In this document: positions 14,772-27,700 of the stretch, piece after piece
Layout of the letters: each line of letters opens with the position of its first letter
Numbering within the stretch: position 1 is the first letter of the stretch
Assembly (NCBI GenBank): GCA_963930775.1
Contig: OZ005707.1
Span: forward strand, 5,022,001-5,086,000
Reading direction: 5' to 3'
Source of the DNA: Cliona cf. orientalis
Lineage: Eukaryota; Porifera; Demospongiae; Clionaida; Clionaidae
Length of the DNA stretch: 64,000 nucleotides
Position numbers and translations under genes: made by a program
Notes under the pieces: generated by a model
What the model saw: only the letters and a program-made list of their open reading frames with translations
What the model was told of the DNA's origin: nothing
The model's database searches: none

Positions 14772-15550
14772 CAAACACGTACACACAAAGCAAGTGATAA
14801 CAGGTTGCACATCTTCACCTCATTAGAGCTGTCATTAATAAGAAGCTCATACCCCCATATTATGACCCCCATGTGGCTAACCACACAAAAGAGCTAGGCT
14901 AGATGGGTTAGCTACACACGATCCTGCTGTTTTTAGCTTTTTTTAGCATAGCAACTGTACAGGGACACACCCACAGTGACACGGATTGGTATGTGCAAAA
15001 GTCACGTGGAATATTAACAATTTCGTACCTCCTGTCCTCTGACTCTGGCTACTGGCTATTAACATCAAACAGGAAGGAAAAGGGACATCCCTAGCATTGA
15101 ACTATCAACAGAATCTGAAAGGTTTTCCATTATTCAATCAAGATTGTTGTTCCTAGACAGTGCCACTGATGGAATCTACAGCAGCCATGATGGATGCACT
15201 TGTTGACCTTACGATCATATAACACACGTAGTTATGAAACACAATAACAATAGGGGTTTACGGAAGGGGATGCATTAAGACACTCAAACCAGACTGGACT
15301 CACTCTCTAAATGACTCAACTAATCATAACACTTTATCCGAGACGGAGATATTAATAATACACTGGTCAATCAACGCACATAAACAGATGAAGTTTGTGC
15401 GATCAAGAAAGTAGGTCTGGAAGATCATATTACCAAAGTAAAGCACTACCTACCTACCTTGGAGACTTTGAGAGGTGCTCCAAAGTCCTTCCCTCCTGAG
15501 AGAGTGAAGCCCCATGGCCCTCCACCTGACAGGGTGATCTCTCTAGCCAT
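4756..15550 (-). CDS. PDZ and triple-LIM domain protein (ALP/Enigma/ZASP family)
   Basis: Eleven exons close one frame of 452 aa: 15458-15550, 10756-11086, 10337-10379, 10179-10277, 10050-10110, 9807-9972, 7509-7578, 7040-7220, 5328-5406, 5007-5167, 4756-4830. The N-terminal PDZ (about residues 1-80) has the family signature GPWGFTLSGGKDF and a ITPGGKA strand. A Pro/Ser/Thr-rich linker follows. Three C-terminal LIM domains start at Cys280, Cys339 and about Cys398; LIM1 shows C280/C283/H300/H303 and C306/C309/C327/C330. The protein ends directly after LIM3 (RPYCKNCA), as in Enigma and ZASP. Family members tether kinases and alpha-actinin to actin structures; that role here is inferred. Intron 1 is 4.4 kb. 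Exon 5 must use a GTCAGG donor to keep frame; a stronger-looking GTATGT donor 28 bp downstream would break it. Minus-strand AATAAA at 4488-4493. Confidence 0.92.
6798..6912. repeat. Tandem duplication, about 58-bp unit, two copies
   Basis: The block from TTCTAAAAGAACACCGTGAC through CTGGCATAAGCATTA occurs twice head-to-tail, the second copy lacking only an AT pair. It lies in the PDZ-LIM intron between the exons at 5328-5406 and 7040-7220. Directly after it, a stretch beginning GAGAATTTGTAAAA is repeated in diverged form at about 9724-9775, so this is probably part of a dispersed element. Confidence 0.85.
7892..7910. repeat. Poly-G tract (19 G)
   Basis: Uninterrupted run of G on the plus strand. 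Similar runs sit at 11312-11332, 35064-35083 and 41511-41526, with a poly-C run at 48981-48996 and an interrupted G tract at about 13230-13280. They are potential quadruplex sites and assembly-error hot spots. Confidence 0.95.
13624..13815. repeat. Purine-rich (GA) low-complexity tract
   Basis: Almost pure A/G on the plus strand for about 190 bp inside PDZ-LIM intron 1. It produces a spurious Ser/Leu/Phe-rich reading frame on the minus strand. Confidence 0.9.
14740..14790. repeat. CA microsatellite
   Basis: Uninterrupted CA dinucleotides for about 28 bp followed by degenerate CA/ACA, within PDZ-LIM intron 1. Related TG/CA-rich sequence precedes it at about 14570-14640. Confidence 0.85.
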
Positions 15551-16278
15551 AATTTAGTGCTCAGCACAAAATAAACCTGATTAATAGCGCATATATGGCG
15601 TTAGAATTATAATATTATGTATAATAATAATATTATTAAAGTGAAGTGATTAATATAGTATGCGTATAAGGTTCCTAGCTAAATCATAATTAAAAGCAAG
15701 TTGATGCATCACATCAAATCAAAACAGAGATGTGATACTGATATGCAGCGCTATAATTAGCCCACTACAGGACAAATTGATGAATTTTCTTAGCTATAGA
15801 TGTTCAATAGTTCCTAGATATTTAGCTAGGGAATTATGGCTACGCAGTAGTACCATCGAGCCAGCTTACCCAACGACAGTAGTTGAATTGTCCAGTGGCA
15901 GACAGATGCTCCTCAGCTCCTCGAACTTCTACTGCTAGTCAGCTTGTCACCCCTACGTGTGTACTCGTGGGTCATTAGCCATTCCCCCCAGGTGTTAGGC
16001 CTCGACCCTACATGGATATGGCACGCCATCCGACCCCCAAGATACTAGAAAGCGATGGTCCCGCGGACATTAATTAACAGCTAGCGCGCGCCGCACATAG
16101 GCGCTAGGCTAGTAAACACGTCACGTGATAATTGTTGCTACGAAACGTAAATAAAAATGTGCCACTCCCCCTACTTTGGACACGTTCACCGATCAAAAGC
16201 TGGAAGGACTCTACGCGGTGTAATGAATCGATCTCTCTGTCTCTCCCTTTCTCTTTCTAACTGAATAGTCGTAACATC
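15551..16278. promoter_or_regulatory. Divergent promoter interval, PDZ-LIM and FAM13-like genes
   Basis: The start codons of the PDZ-LIM gene (15550, minus) and the FAM13-like gene (16279, plus) face away from each other across 728 bp. The right half (about 15950-16160) is distinctly richer in GC and CpG (for example GCTAGCGCGCGCCG near 16082) than the surrounding introns, as expected for a shared or paired promoter. No TATA box is evident in a fixed position; transcription starts are not known. Confidence 0.45.
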
Positions 16279-19200
16279 ATGAAGAATGCTTCCTCAGCGG
16301 AGGTAAGTCGTTGAGTTATGTGAATCGTCCCGCGCCCGCGCCCTTGCCCGATATTATTACACCTGCAAGTACTTGGTAGTTCAAACCATCAAGTGTGCAT
16401 AAATTATCATAGGATCCTGGAAGAGGGGGTGGGACTGTTTACACATTGACCACACATCTAAGTTGAAGAACATACGGGGGGAAGTTCAAAGTAGTTAGTT
16501 ACTGCATAGATATAATCTATGGTTACTGTGGCATCACTTTTTACTGCATATAACCATTCATTATAATTATCATAATTTGGCTGTCTTGCTAATAAGCAAT
16601 AACAATGACACTTATCGACATTTTTCCCACTTTGCCTGATTATTACTTACACCCTTGTACACTTGCATTACCACCTGCTAACCACTCTGAGCTGACTAAT
16701 CATTGATCCCTCCCATGCTCAGAGGTTGTCCAGTACAACCGGCAACGGTGGCTCCAGTCCAACTGACTTGGCTCGACGAGTAAAGAACTTGTTCACCAGC
16801 AGCAGTCCACTCAACAAGAAGAGATCCATGTCGCTGGATGAACTCGACTCAAAACCTGGTGAGACTATGTATGGTTATGGGAAAACTCTGCTCTCATGCA
16901 TGGGTCATACAAGAGCATTTTCCACTAAAAATGCATTTCCACTGTGTTTATGATCACACTACTCCAACTGAGTATATATGTCCCTTTGTATAATATATGA
17001 CCGTAGAAATGATCTTCCCCCTCAGAGAGGAGCGGGTGGTGGAAAGGAAGCTAAAGGCTTGTTTGCAGTGGCCTTATAGCTGCATTATGTGTGTATTATA
17101 CACAAATTCAATGTGTATCCTCGTAGCTATAATATATTGTCATGTATTAGGGTATAGGTGTTACAGTACAGCGGTAAAATGGCTCAGTAGGAATTATAAT
17201 ATTATGTTGCAATGCATAGACAGCTGGTGTGCTTGGGTCATCAGCAGGAGTGCCAGTGTTTATGGTGGGTTATAAAAGCTGGATGATTTGAGACCTTTTG
17301 AATGGCCAATGAGGCAGACATAGTTATCCAAACTCGTGCAATAAGATAGCAGCAACTCTCCTGCATGTTGAGTTGCATTCCGCATTCCAACATATGCTAT
17401 TCTGTAAGCTGTCTAGATACACAGTATGTATAGTAGTTTTGTTACAATGGCGACAAGATGACTTTGAACACATGATTTTCCCTCAAGAAATCATCAGTCA
17501 GATCGATGCTGATTCAGCAGGGTGGGGTGGGGGCTGGTTAATAGGATTTGGATCTATCATAATAATGGTAGGAGTACTCCTGATAATGGTGATAAAAGAA
17601 AAGGATGGTTGCCTCCTCCTCTGCTTATGACTGAAGTGAGGACCTTTTAAAGATTTTATCTCTCTCTTTCTCTCCCTCTCCCCCTTTCTCTGAGCAGCTG
17701 CCTCAGTGATGTTTGGTGTTCCTCTGACTGATCTCTGCCAGCGAGAGAGCAGTGCAGTTCCATTTCTAGTTCGGCGGATTGTGAAGCATATTGAAGATGT
17801 GGGGCTGGACCAGGAGGGCATCTATCGCATCAACGGCAACACAAGAATCATCGATAAGCTCAAAATGGACTTTAATAGAGGTGAATATTGAAACACTGGG
17901 AGTTGGTCTCGGAAGCTATAATGACCCTAACTTTTCCATTAATTTCCTTTGCAGATGGCAATGCTAACTTTGGAGATGTTGAAATTCATGCAATCAGTAG
18001 TCTACTGAAGCTATTTCTGGTAATTTATTGTTTAGTTATAGGCGTATATATATATATATGCACCACAGATTTTATTATTGAGTAGATGTATACTATCCAC
18101 CAATGAGAGATGAATATTATCATCAGTACATTATTCTAATACTCTAGCGAGAGCTTCCCGATGGAGTTGTCCCACGAGATTTTGTTCCTCACTTTGCCGG
18201 TGTTCAACAGAGCTACCCGAGCGAGGCATCACCCGAAGCCCTCAACAAACTCAAGGGGAGGATCAGACTCCTACCCACAACCAACTACAACATGCTCAAC
18301 TACCTCATCCAGCACCTGACCAGGGTAGCCAAGCACTCAGACAGGAACAAGATGACATCTGTCTCCCTCTCCATCGTATTTGGTCCAAACATCTTCCCCT
18401 GTGGGTCGGGTATTGAGGCCCTCAAGACGCAGGGGTACTGCAATGCGACGACTTGCAGGCTGATACAGAACTATCGGACGCTCTTTGATCGAAGGAGGGG
18501 TCAGAAAAGAGAGCCACCAGAGAAACCAGTGCCCTATGTTGAACACAAAAGACAGAAAACGGTATTGTATACAACTAAAATTTGGTGGGAATTGAATTTA
18601 ATTGGCAGTTGGGGACCAAATTGCCTTTTGCAAGGGATTTTAATTTGATGATTCGGCTTAAGGGGTATATTATTATTATAATATGTGACCAACTGTGAGA
18701 AAAGGGACCATTTGAGACTTTGTGTTTGTCGTATGTAGCTTGTACTAGTATGCATAGAGTATAATGTATATTCTGTAGGTGTATCCGCTGTATGTTGTTG
18801 TCAATACGCTGATACAAGTATACTTACTACTACATTAAACTTTGTAGAAAGCAAGTTGAATATTGTCATGATAAAAATTAATCTTGTTTCATACTAACAT
18901 GAATGGTCCCTTTTCTCATAGCAGGTCACATACATGTATATGCAAGTGGGAAATATTGGTAGATCTTAATTTGATGATTGAGAGGGTAGACTGCCAAACC
19001 ATTAATTCCCCGCAAAACTCTTTCTGGTCATATGATTTTCCATGTATTTGAATGGATACAGGAAGCACCCAGTGCAGAGCCTGCAGATACTGCAACTGGC
19101 TCCACTCATGATCTGGAGGCCTCCCACTCTGAGCGCAGCATCGATGAAGCCATTGAAAGAAGCAGTGGAACACTATCTCCACTGAGCCCCACACCAATGC

Positions 19201-22200
19201 CAGTCGGTGAGTAGTTTCTAAAAAAAAGAGAGAATGAGCTGATCGGGAAGGGGTGGGGGTGGGGGTGGGGGAAGTGGTGTTACTAGGATCCCTACCTCTT
19301 TATTAATTTTGTCAGATCAGCTGCTGAAAATGTATGCAATTTCTAAACTGCATGACTCAAATCTCTTTCCTTCAGAGGAGGTAAAGCCCAAAGCTAGTCC
19401 ACCTCCTCCTCCTGCCTCTCCTCCCAAATCAGCCTCACCTCTGATGCTCAAACCCTACCAGGGAGATGGGAGAGTAAAGAAACTGTCCCTGGGAAGATCA
19501 AAGTCACTCGACTCCGGTAGCTCTGACGAGGCACTAGTGGCTAGTTCTGACGAAGCCAACACCAATACGGGAGGAGTTGAGCAGTCATTCCATCGTCAGT
19601 ACGCCAAGCGAGGCATGAGGTTCAAGGCAAGGCTCTCGGAGGGTAGTATAAGCCAACGGCCGCCTTTGGGCAGTCCCGGTGCAGGAGGAGACCAGGTGGT
19701 GGTCCTCAGACATCCTCACCTCAACGTGCTCAATTCAAGAGAGGAGGAGGTGATGCGTACTCCCTCACCTTACTCATGGCAGAGCAGCCCCGGCACCAGC
19801 CCTCCTACCTCACCCGTCCTCACTCCAAGGTCATCAAGGTAAATTTTTATTAATATTTATGAAGGATTGAAAAGTGTACTCCTTCAAATTTTTTTATGAT
19901 AGAGTTGTGAGCTTAGTGATTGAGGATACCATCAAGAACTTCCTCTTCCAACCTTCAGAATCTTCGAATAAAAATCAGCATGAAGGTTCACCTGACAAAA
20001 TCAAAGACAAAAGCAAGGTAAACATGCATACACAATATTTACTGTAGAGTTTCACTATAATGCTGGCAATTATTTTTAGACACCCAAAGCTGATGTGTAT
20101 GGCCTGCTTCTGCCAGAAGCAGACACTTCAGTTCAGAAGGAGGTGCAGTCTAAGCCAGCTACTGGTAAACCTGTGCAACGACGACACACCGTGACTGGTG
20201 ATTCAGAGGTTATAATGAGGCGAACCAAAAAGACCAGGAATCGTAAGAGTGCCGTATATGGTGAAAGTGATGATGTCACCAACAACAGCAACACCGAAGC
20301 AGCTGCTACAGGAAGCACCGATAAGACCAAAAGCCCCGTACATGATATGAAGGTGAAGCTGGTGAGCTTTAGTCCGGAGAATTCTATCGACAATGGAGAT
20401 GAATCTTCCGACGGTGTGCTGGAGACAAGACAGGGAAAAGTATCAGACCTTGTGAAGCAGTTTGAAGAGGAAGAGAAGGCTACAGAAGCAAAGCAGCAGA
20501 GCAATGGCAGCACTGGTGGGGAAAATAGTGTAAAGGAGGCAAAGAATGATGAGAGTGAGGAGAAAGTGAAAGGGAAGAAAAAGAGACCAACTAGCAAGGC
20601 ATTTGATATGTTTGAAAAGAGTGGAATGATCATGGGAATGGTAAGCTCTTTGTTTAATATGTGCTGCATGAAGCAGAGTCACTGCAGTCATTCAGGCGAG
20701 ACTTGTATTTCTACTGCAGGGAGGACCATCTTCTCACTCCAAAGCAAGAGCAGTATCCTTCGCCTTGGAAGTCAGGACCATCCCTGCAAGTACCTCCTCC
20801 TCTACAACCTCAATGAGCCAGACCCCAGAGGAGAGCAGAGATAGTCCTCAAACCATGGATGGGACCAGAGATAGTCCTAGAGCTGCAGATGGGAGCAGAG
20901 GGAGTTCTAGGGCCACAGAGGGAAGCAGAGGTAGTTCCAGGGCCACACTGACCACCCTTGGATCAACCATATCTGGCAGTGAGGACCTCACCACCGCCTC
21001 AAAGGACTTCCTCTCTGTCAGCACTTGTGATGAAGTAAGCAGCATTGTTTTTATACCTTGGAAGTTACTATAGTTTTGCCACTCGAGTCTCTAAATCATG
21101 CTACAGTAGTCCATACTAACCATTGTGGGTGGATCATAGATACTGGTAGCTAGCTAATTCTCACTATAATATAACAAAATCAAGGTTACAAAATTTAAAC
21201 AATCATTCAACATTGATAATAATATCTCACATACAGGATGTATTCACCTCTCCCAACCACTCCCAGCGGACTAGCACATCATCTTCAGTGTCTCCCAGCC
21301 ATGGAAAGCAGCAACAGAGAGATCATCTGTCTACCACTGCGTCTGACGATGTCTTTGTCTCACCAGTCCATGCCGCCGCAAACCAGTCAACAGCTACAGA
21401 ATCAACAGATGGAGGAAGTAGTGAACTGGACACAGTAAAGAGGTCGGAAAGCACTCTAGAACATGTGAGTGCAGAAAATTGTCTGTTATTTGTTCTCAAG
21501 ATTATGTTTGTGTTACTGCCATTGTTCAGTGTTTTCTCCAGTAACATTTTTGCTTGTGATCTTTCATTATAGCTGACACTGAGTAGACCAAGAGGTCCTG
21601 TAGCACGCAAGAAGCCAAGACGAGCATCTGCACCCATTAGCAGCCAAGCCACAGGTACCCCTGCCACATCATCAAACACTACTACTGCAGCTACAACCAC
21701 CAAAGGGGAGGTGAAGGTACTGATTACCAGTGTGGAGCAGACTCGAGAGGAAAGCATCAAGGAGGCCGCTTTACCTAAGGACAATGATGTGAAGAGTCAA
21801 CTGGTGGTACAAAATATGACTCCCTCTAGTGCAACTGTTGGCCGAGTGGCTCAACCTGAACAAGAGGATGAGAGAACCAAAGTCGAAAGAACAAGAACTA
21901 AGTCAGCACCAGAGGTAAATGAAAAAGTGGATTCATCCCAGGATCAACCGACTGACAGCAAGAAGTCTGCTAAGAACATACCTCTTAATATTGGAGAAGA
22001 TACAACTGATGGAGGGGAACAGAGAAAGAGAAGGAGCTCACAAAAGGATGGAAGATCTGGAATTTTGAAGGTATGTCCATACAAGGTACACAAATAGTGT
22101 ATTCACTGCGTTTATTCTTAATTCTTACGTGCAAATCATTGAATTGATCACAGGAAAGTGGCAGTACATCGAAACAGAAAAGAAAGCGTCATACAGTAGC

Positions 22201-24533
22201 TGATACTGAACAGCTGAGAACTTCAGACACTGGAGGAGTGGAAGTTACTCCAGGAGCAGCGCCAGCAATCATGTCCAAGATGCCACTGATTGACTTGACA
22301 TCGCTGGCACCAGAGAAACAGCAAGCTGTCAGTCAGGTCACCGAAGGTTGGAAAGAGAAGGAGGGCACTACAACTACAGCGAAGCCAATAGCAACAAGCT
22401 CTCTCAGAGATACTGTTCAAAGGATTCATGGTACATGCAATAGGAAAATCATGCATTTTTTGTTGGCCCTCAACGATTGAAATCTTTTTGTGTAGAGTTG
22501 AAGAGTGAAATACGTAAATTTGAGGAGGATTTTACATCCAAGCATGGTCACAAGGTTAGAATATCAACCAATTCCGATTTCTCATTCCACCCGTCATTCA
22601 CGTATTACCTTGACTGCAGCCTTCTAGCACTGAAAAGTCACCCGTCAGAACACAGCTGGAGGAGTTGAGTAGACTTAGAAAGAAGTACAAAGGTAGGTTA
22701 TTATTCATAAGGCCACCTTTTAGTCCTAGTATTAAGATCAGTAGCTACACAAAACGAAGGACTAGGGGAAAAGTAGACTGTTTAACTTTGCCATAATTCA
22801 TACAGAACTAAAGGAAAAAGAGAAAGTCAGTGAAGGAAGTGCCAAGGATGAACCTGATCACGCAGTCATAACAGTAGCTTCCCTACAAACTGACATTGGC
22901 AGTGAAGTAGTTTCACCTAAACTGCAGGGGAGTCAAGCTACAAGCAATGATAGTGGCACCGTTGATCGAAATCCAACTACAGCCAGTGTGGTAGGTGGCA
23001 GTAGACCGAGAGCTGCAACAATTGGTGCACTTCCCAGCAGCAAAGAGTCAGCAGAGAAGCCACGAGACACCACCAAATCTGCCTCACTACAACAAAACCT
23101 TGACAAGATCATGACAAGTCTTGATACAAGAAGGAAGTCAGCCGGGAGGCCAGACGACATGACAGTGAGAAACTTACCATATCACGTATTAGGTAATTGA
23201 GTGAGTATTGTTTGAACTGTGCAGCTAATGACCAAGCAACAAGCTCTCCAAGAGAAGCAGATGATTCAGAAAGCATTGCTCAGTTTTGAGAAGACATTCG
23301 GAAGACCTGTAAGTAGAGAGATAGCTATCATGCATTTATAAGGAGTGGTTGTGAGATGTAGAAACTGAGTACTATTATTCTCTCTCCAGCAAACGAAATC
23401 AGACAAAGAGGTGATGAAGCCACTCTATGATAGATATCGGCAAATAAAGAAGCTCTGCAGTGGAGACTTTCAAAAGGTAGGATATGCTGAGTGAATGATT
23501 ATTCAAATAATAGTATTATCATTGAAATGAATGGCATTCAGGAGTCTCATGATTCTGTCTCAACACTCACGCCTCGATTATCACTTCCCGGTGCATTGGA
23601 GTCTACCAGTGACAGCCTGCCATCAGTCACTCTCTTACAGCAATCCACCATGGCAAAGTCTTTGCCCTCAGTAAGCATCGAGTAGAGCTGTACGTCTAGC
23701 AGTTGCTGCCTTATCCTCTCAGTAGTTTTCTCTCTTCACCTTTCACATGGTGATGTGGGGAGGAGGATCTAGGGCATAGCTACTGCTAGTCTCGTTGACC
23801 AGACCACTCCCTTTGTGCAGTGCTGGATGTAATGCATCACCAGCACGCTGCATGGAGGGAGTGATCTGGTCAACGATTACTGGATGACAGATGTTATTAT
23901 ATATAGAATTATAATATGTTATTTTTACTACTGTTGTTTTGTGTAGGCTCCCTCTGGCTACACGAACCCTGACGAGCCCCACTCTAAATCTGCATTTGAT
24001 CTTCTAAAATCTCCATCAACGGCTGAACCACGGAGGGCAACTATTTCAGCTCACCCCACAGAACTATTGATGGGTGACAAACAACTACAGTCAGCTTCAA
24101 TGTAAGGCTTCTATAGAATGTTCAAACACATAATAATTATTATTATGGTACTGCTTTAATATAGAGAAGAGATGAAGCATCAGAAAGAGCTGCTGTTGGC
24201 CAGAAAGAAAGAGTTGAGGATAATACTCAAAGAGTTTGAATCAACATTTGTGGGACACCACGGAAGGTACACTCACTTGCCATAATATTATTATGCATGC
24301 ATCATAATCATCAAAGTCTCTATTTTCCCTATGACATGTATTTTAGAAGTGTGACGAGGGCTGATCGTAAGCCAATGCAGAGTGAATATGATGAGTACAA
24401 AGTATGTCAATCTGACACTGTCCAGCCATATTAAATGTTACTACACAATATCTCTTGCTTGCAGAGCATTAAGACAAGACTTTTGACCGTTGATGATCTG
24501 CTCAAAAAGGCAAATCCACAGAAAACTATTTAA
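16279..24533 (+). CDS. FAM13: FAM13-like RhoGAP protein
   Basis: Twenty-three exons: 16279-16302, 16723-16858, 17698-17880, 17955-18019, 18148-18561, 19062-19206, 19316-19838, 19903-20017, 20080-20640, 20720-21034, 21237-21464, 21573-22070, 22154-22430, 22496-22554, 22620-22692, 22806-23164, 23225-23308, 23390-23476, 23542-23670, 23947-24101, 24165-24266, 24348-24401, 24465-24533. About 1,550 aa, longer than vertebrate FAM13A. RhoGAP (about residues 59-250) carries the arginine finger R97 in GIYRINGN and the SIVFGPN motif, so it should stimulate GTP hydrolysis by a Rho-family GTPase. A long Ser/Thr-rich disordered middle follows, with an imperfect decapeptide repeat (GSRGSSRATE) in exon 10. 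The C-terminus has the repeated FAM13 coiled segments (FEEDFTSKHGHK, FEKTFGRP, FESTFVGHHGR, ADRKPMQSEYDEYK). Exons 21 and 22 differ by one base in phase: either a lesion or an assembly error. Confidence 0.9.
18684..18930. mobile_element. MITE-like element in FAM13-like intron 5
   Basis: Termini are near-perfect inverted repeats of about 28 bp: TGTGACCAACTGTGAGAAAA on the left, and the right end read on the minus strand is TGTGACCTGCTATGAGAAAA. A TA dinucleotide flanks both ends (18682-18683 and 18931-18932), matching a TA target-site duplication typical of Tc1/mariner-type non-autonomous elements. The 247-bp body has no coding capacity. Confidence 0.75.
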
Positions 24534-24728
24534 TTTATTTTCCAGGTGGCAAATAATAATATTTTTTATCTCTCAATTCGCTGGCCTTGCGATGCACTAT
24601 TCAGCACATGCACATTCAAGCTAGTGGGTGGGGCTGCGCACGCGCACATGCTCTCCACGCGCTACTATACTACCGTACTGAATCTGATTCAACTTCTCAT
24701 TTTCTTGCGTTCACACTGTAGCTTCAAA
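24534..24728 (+). promoter_or_regulatory. Promoter interval of the CRT-like gene with a GC box
   Basis: Only 195 bp separate the FAM13-like stop from the CRT-like start. The 12-mer GTGGGTGGGGCT at 24624-24635 lies about 94 bp before the start codon and matches a box found ahead of several other genes here. It is followed by CpG-rich GCGCACGCGC. The FAM13-like 3' end must fit into the same space. Confidence 0.4.
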
Positions 24729-27700
24729 ATGTTTTTCGAAAAGCATGGAACACTGCTGCTCAGTATTTTCTTTGCCGCTCTGACTGTTGTCGGTCAAGTC
24801 GGTCAAAATGTCAGCCTACCGCTGTGGACAGGCTATACGGACTTTCTACGCAGCATGGACTGCGCAAAGGGAACAGCCAGCGCTGAAGATAATCACACCA
24901 GAAATGGCACCTGGTCGCGGATTGTTCCCGATCCTTCTGGGCCAGTGATGGATCCCTACTTCGTAGTAAGCGCCGCATCGTTTTCGTTCGTAGTGATTTT
25001 CGGTATCGTCACGTTGGTGACTGTGCTGGTTCAAACCATCCTGAACAAGACTCACTTTCTCGATAAGCGCTACGACTTCATCACATTGGAGCGGGACATA
25101 AAGTTTCCCCAGTGGCAGCTCATGCTGGTCGGTGTCTTTGACGCTCTCAACGGGATTCTCGTGGTGTTTGCATCGCCTCCCACCAGGACGGCACCTTTCT
25201 TGCAAGCAATACTAGGGAATTTCCTCATTCCTCTCACAATAACTTTCAGGTAAGTGTTTCAGTGTTTGTGTTAGTGAAGATTCCTTCCCCCTTTCATATA
25301 ATTATGTACTCTTGCTAAAATTGTCAATAATGTAGGTCTACTTGCCTGACTACATTCACTATTGCAATTTCATCCTGGATTTCATCCTGGATTTCATCAT
25401 CCATGGCATATTAATAATATGATGTACCAAAATTTAATAAGGGAATGAACATGTGACTTTAATATTAGCCAGCCCACTCAGTTGAAGCATGAGAAGGACT
25501 GATCTAGTACCATAGTGTATTGGGCAAGCGCCCATGTACCACATTTCAGTAGCAGCTTATATACAAATGTATACAATTTATATCTCAGGTAAGCGCCCTT
25601 GCAGGCCAAAAAAGTTACGTTTAAGCACCCATGGGCACTTATCCTGGACATTACGGTACTAATAACTGTGTCCCCCAGTCAAGAATCTTCTACAATTACT
25701 TTGATTATGTCCACAGTTGAGAATCTTCTCTCTTACTAATTAATGTGATTGTTGTTAGGTTTGTCATTCTTCGTAAGCGTCCCACTGCCCTCAAGATGAT
25801 CTGTGCGGCTGTTGTATTCATTGGTCTGATCTTTTCCCTGATCCCGACCATCACTGGCCTTGACAAGGGAGCTGAAGATGCCAAGGAACAGTACCTGCTC
25901 CAGCCAAAGTCACACCAGATTCTCTGGCCACTCATCTTCATGTTCGGCTTTGTAAGTAGCAGTATGCATACATGTGATGCACGTTCTAGTATATTATAAT
26001 GGCTATCCTCTAATAGGCTTGATCTCTTGCCTAATTATAAACGCAATCATTAAACCACACAATTACCGTAATAATTATTATAGCCGAAATTTTTCTATGG
26101 ACAGGAATTAATTTTATGAAGCCTAATTACAACATTAAAAATTTGGTGGAATGGGATGAGGCATACAAAACTGAGTTTTATGTATCTGTGGTACTATCAA
26201 TATTATGTAGATTCCTGCTGCCCTCATGAACGTCATCGAGGAGAAGAGTCTGAAGGACACACGTTCAATCAACCTCTTCTACTTCCTCTTTTGGACCTCC
26301 CTCTACCAACTGATCACAATAGGAGTGTTCTTTTGGGTCGACATCATCCCCTTCTATGGCTTCGCCAACGGCATCAAGAGTTTTGGAGAAAAGTGAGTTA
26401 GAGAATTAGTGACTAACAGCGTACCGAGGTGTTTTGATTAAGGGGTCCCCCCAAAAGTCTAAGTGATTTACATGAGCTGTGTGTGTACTGAGTAGTAGTG
26501 ACGCATGGTAAAACTTCATGTATGCACCAGCACCGTACCCGGTGTATCCATACTTCTCATTCCATTAGCTTACAAGAGAGGAAGATAAAGACAAAATATA
26601 ATAAATGGCCCAGCATTAAAGAAAGCAACCAATATGATGTTGATGGTAGTAGTAGTCGAGATATACTACTAGAATATTACATTACATGCATGTACAGACA
26701 TGTTGTCTAACATGACAGTAAACCTTGAAACTAGCTACCGTTTTCACAGCATGTGACCTACTACAATAATTGTTGGGAAATTCTCGTGTAACCCACTAGC
26801 TACAATGATGAATGTTAGTAGTAATAATTTTCTCTTGTTTACAGTTACAAGTTTGCTATTCAGTGCTTCTTTGGTTCTGCTGGCTGTGACTATGTTCCCG
26901 GACTGCGCGGCTCTGTCTTCATTGCTATGTATGTCATCAGCTATGTTGGCAGTGGACTTCTGATCAGATATGACGAGGGGGCTACATACCTTGCAGTAGT
27001 GCAGGTAAGCACTATATATACTAAAATTTTTTGGGAAGTTCAATACTAATAGAGCATCACATCATTTGTGTAGCCCTGTCCCCAGGCCACTCCCACATTT
27101 TCAATATTACACGCAGAAAATAAGAAAGTAACATTGAAACGTGGGAGTGGCCTGGGGACGAGGCTATTGTTTGTGTATATTATGTCCTCAGTAGCAATTT
27201 ACTTTTTTTGCGGTTATTAGGTAATTATACAATGTTAAATTTATGAGGTCAGGTACGTATGCCATTAACATTAAAATTTTAGTTCTACTATCATAATAGA
27301 GGCGAGGGCCAGAAACATTGATCCTTAAGTGTAATCAAAATAGTATTCATGAAGCAGTATTCGAATTCATTAATCAATCACTTAATAATATATTTTAGAA
27401 TGGTAGATAATTAAATTTCTGGTTAGGACATGTGACAGTTTGTATCAACTGTAGTGCTGTACTGCTATCACTACAGGTACATGCATGTATATATATACAT
27501 GTTTGGCTGTACATGCATGTGCACTGCACATGCTCAATATAGTGTCTATTGTGGTAATGATCTTCACTTTCTCATTTCCTCCCCACAAACCCACATTATC
27601 ATGATGTAAGGCTTTGGTCACTCCGCTGGGAGCTCTCTTTTGGACCCTGTTTGATGATCCCAGCTGTGGAGTGTTTGAGTGGCTCCCCCACACCAATGCC

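Noticed and set aside
14445-14826. Cys/Val and His/Thr-rich frames on both strands
   Set aside because: Generated by CA/TG repeats in PDZ-LIM intron 1.
20133-20669. 178-codon minus-strand frame
   Set aside because: Shadow of the large FAM13-like exon on the opposite strand.
24546-24728. In-frame upstream extension of the CRT-like protein
   Set aside because: It overlaps the promoter-like GC box, is unlike the family, and the Met at 24729 gives the expected N-terminus.
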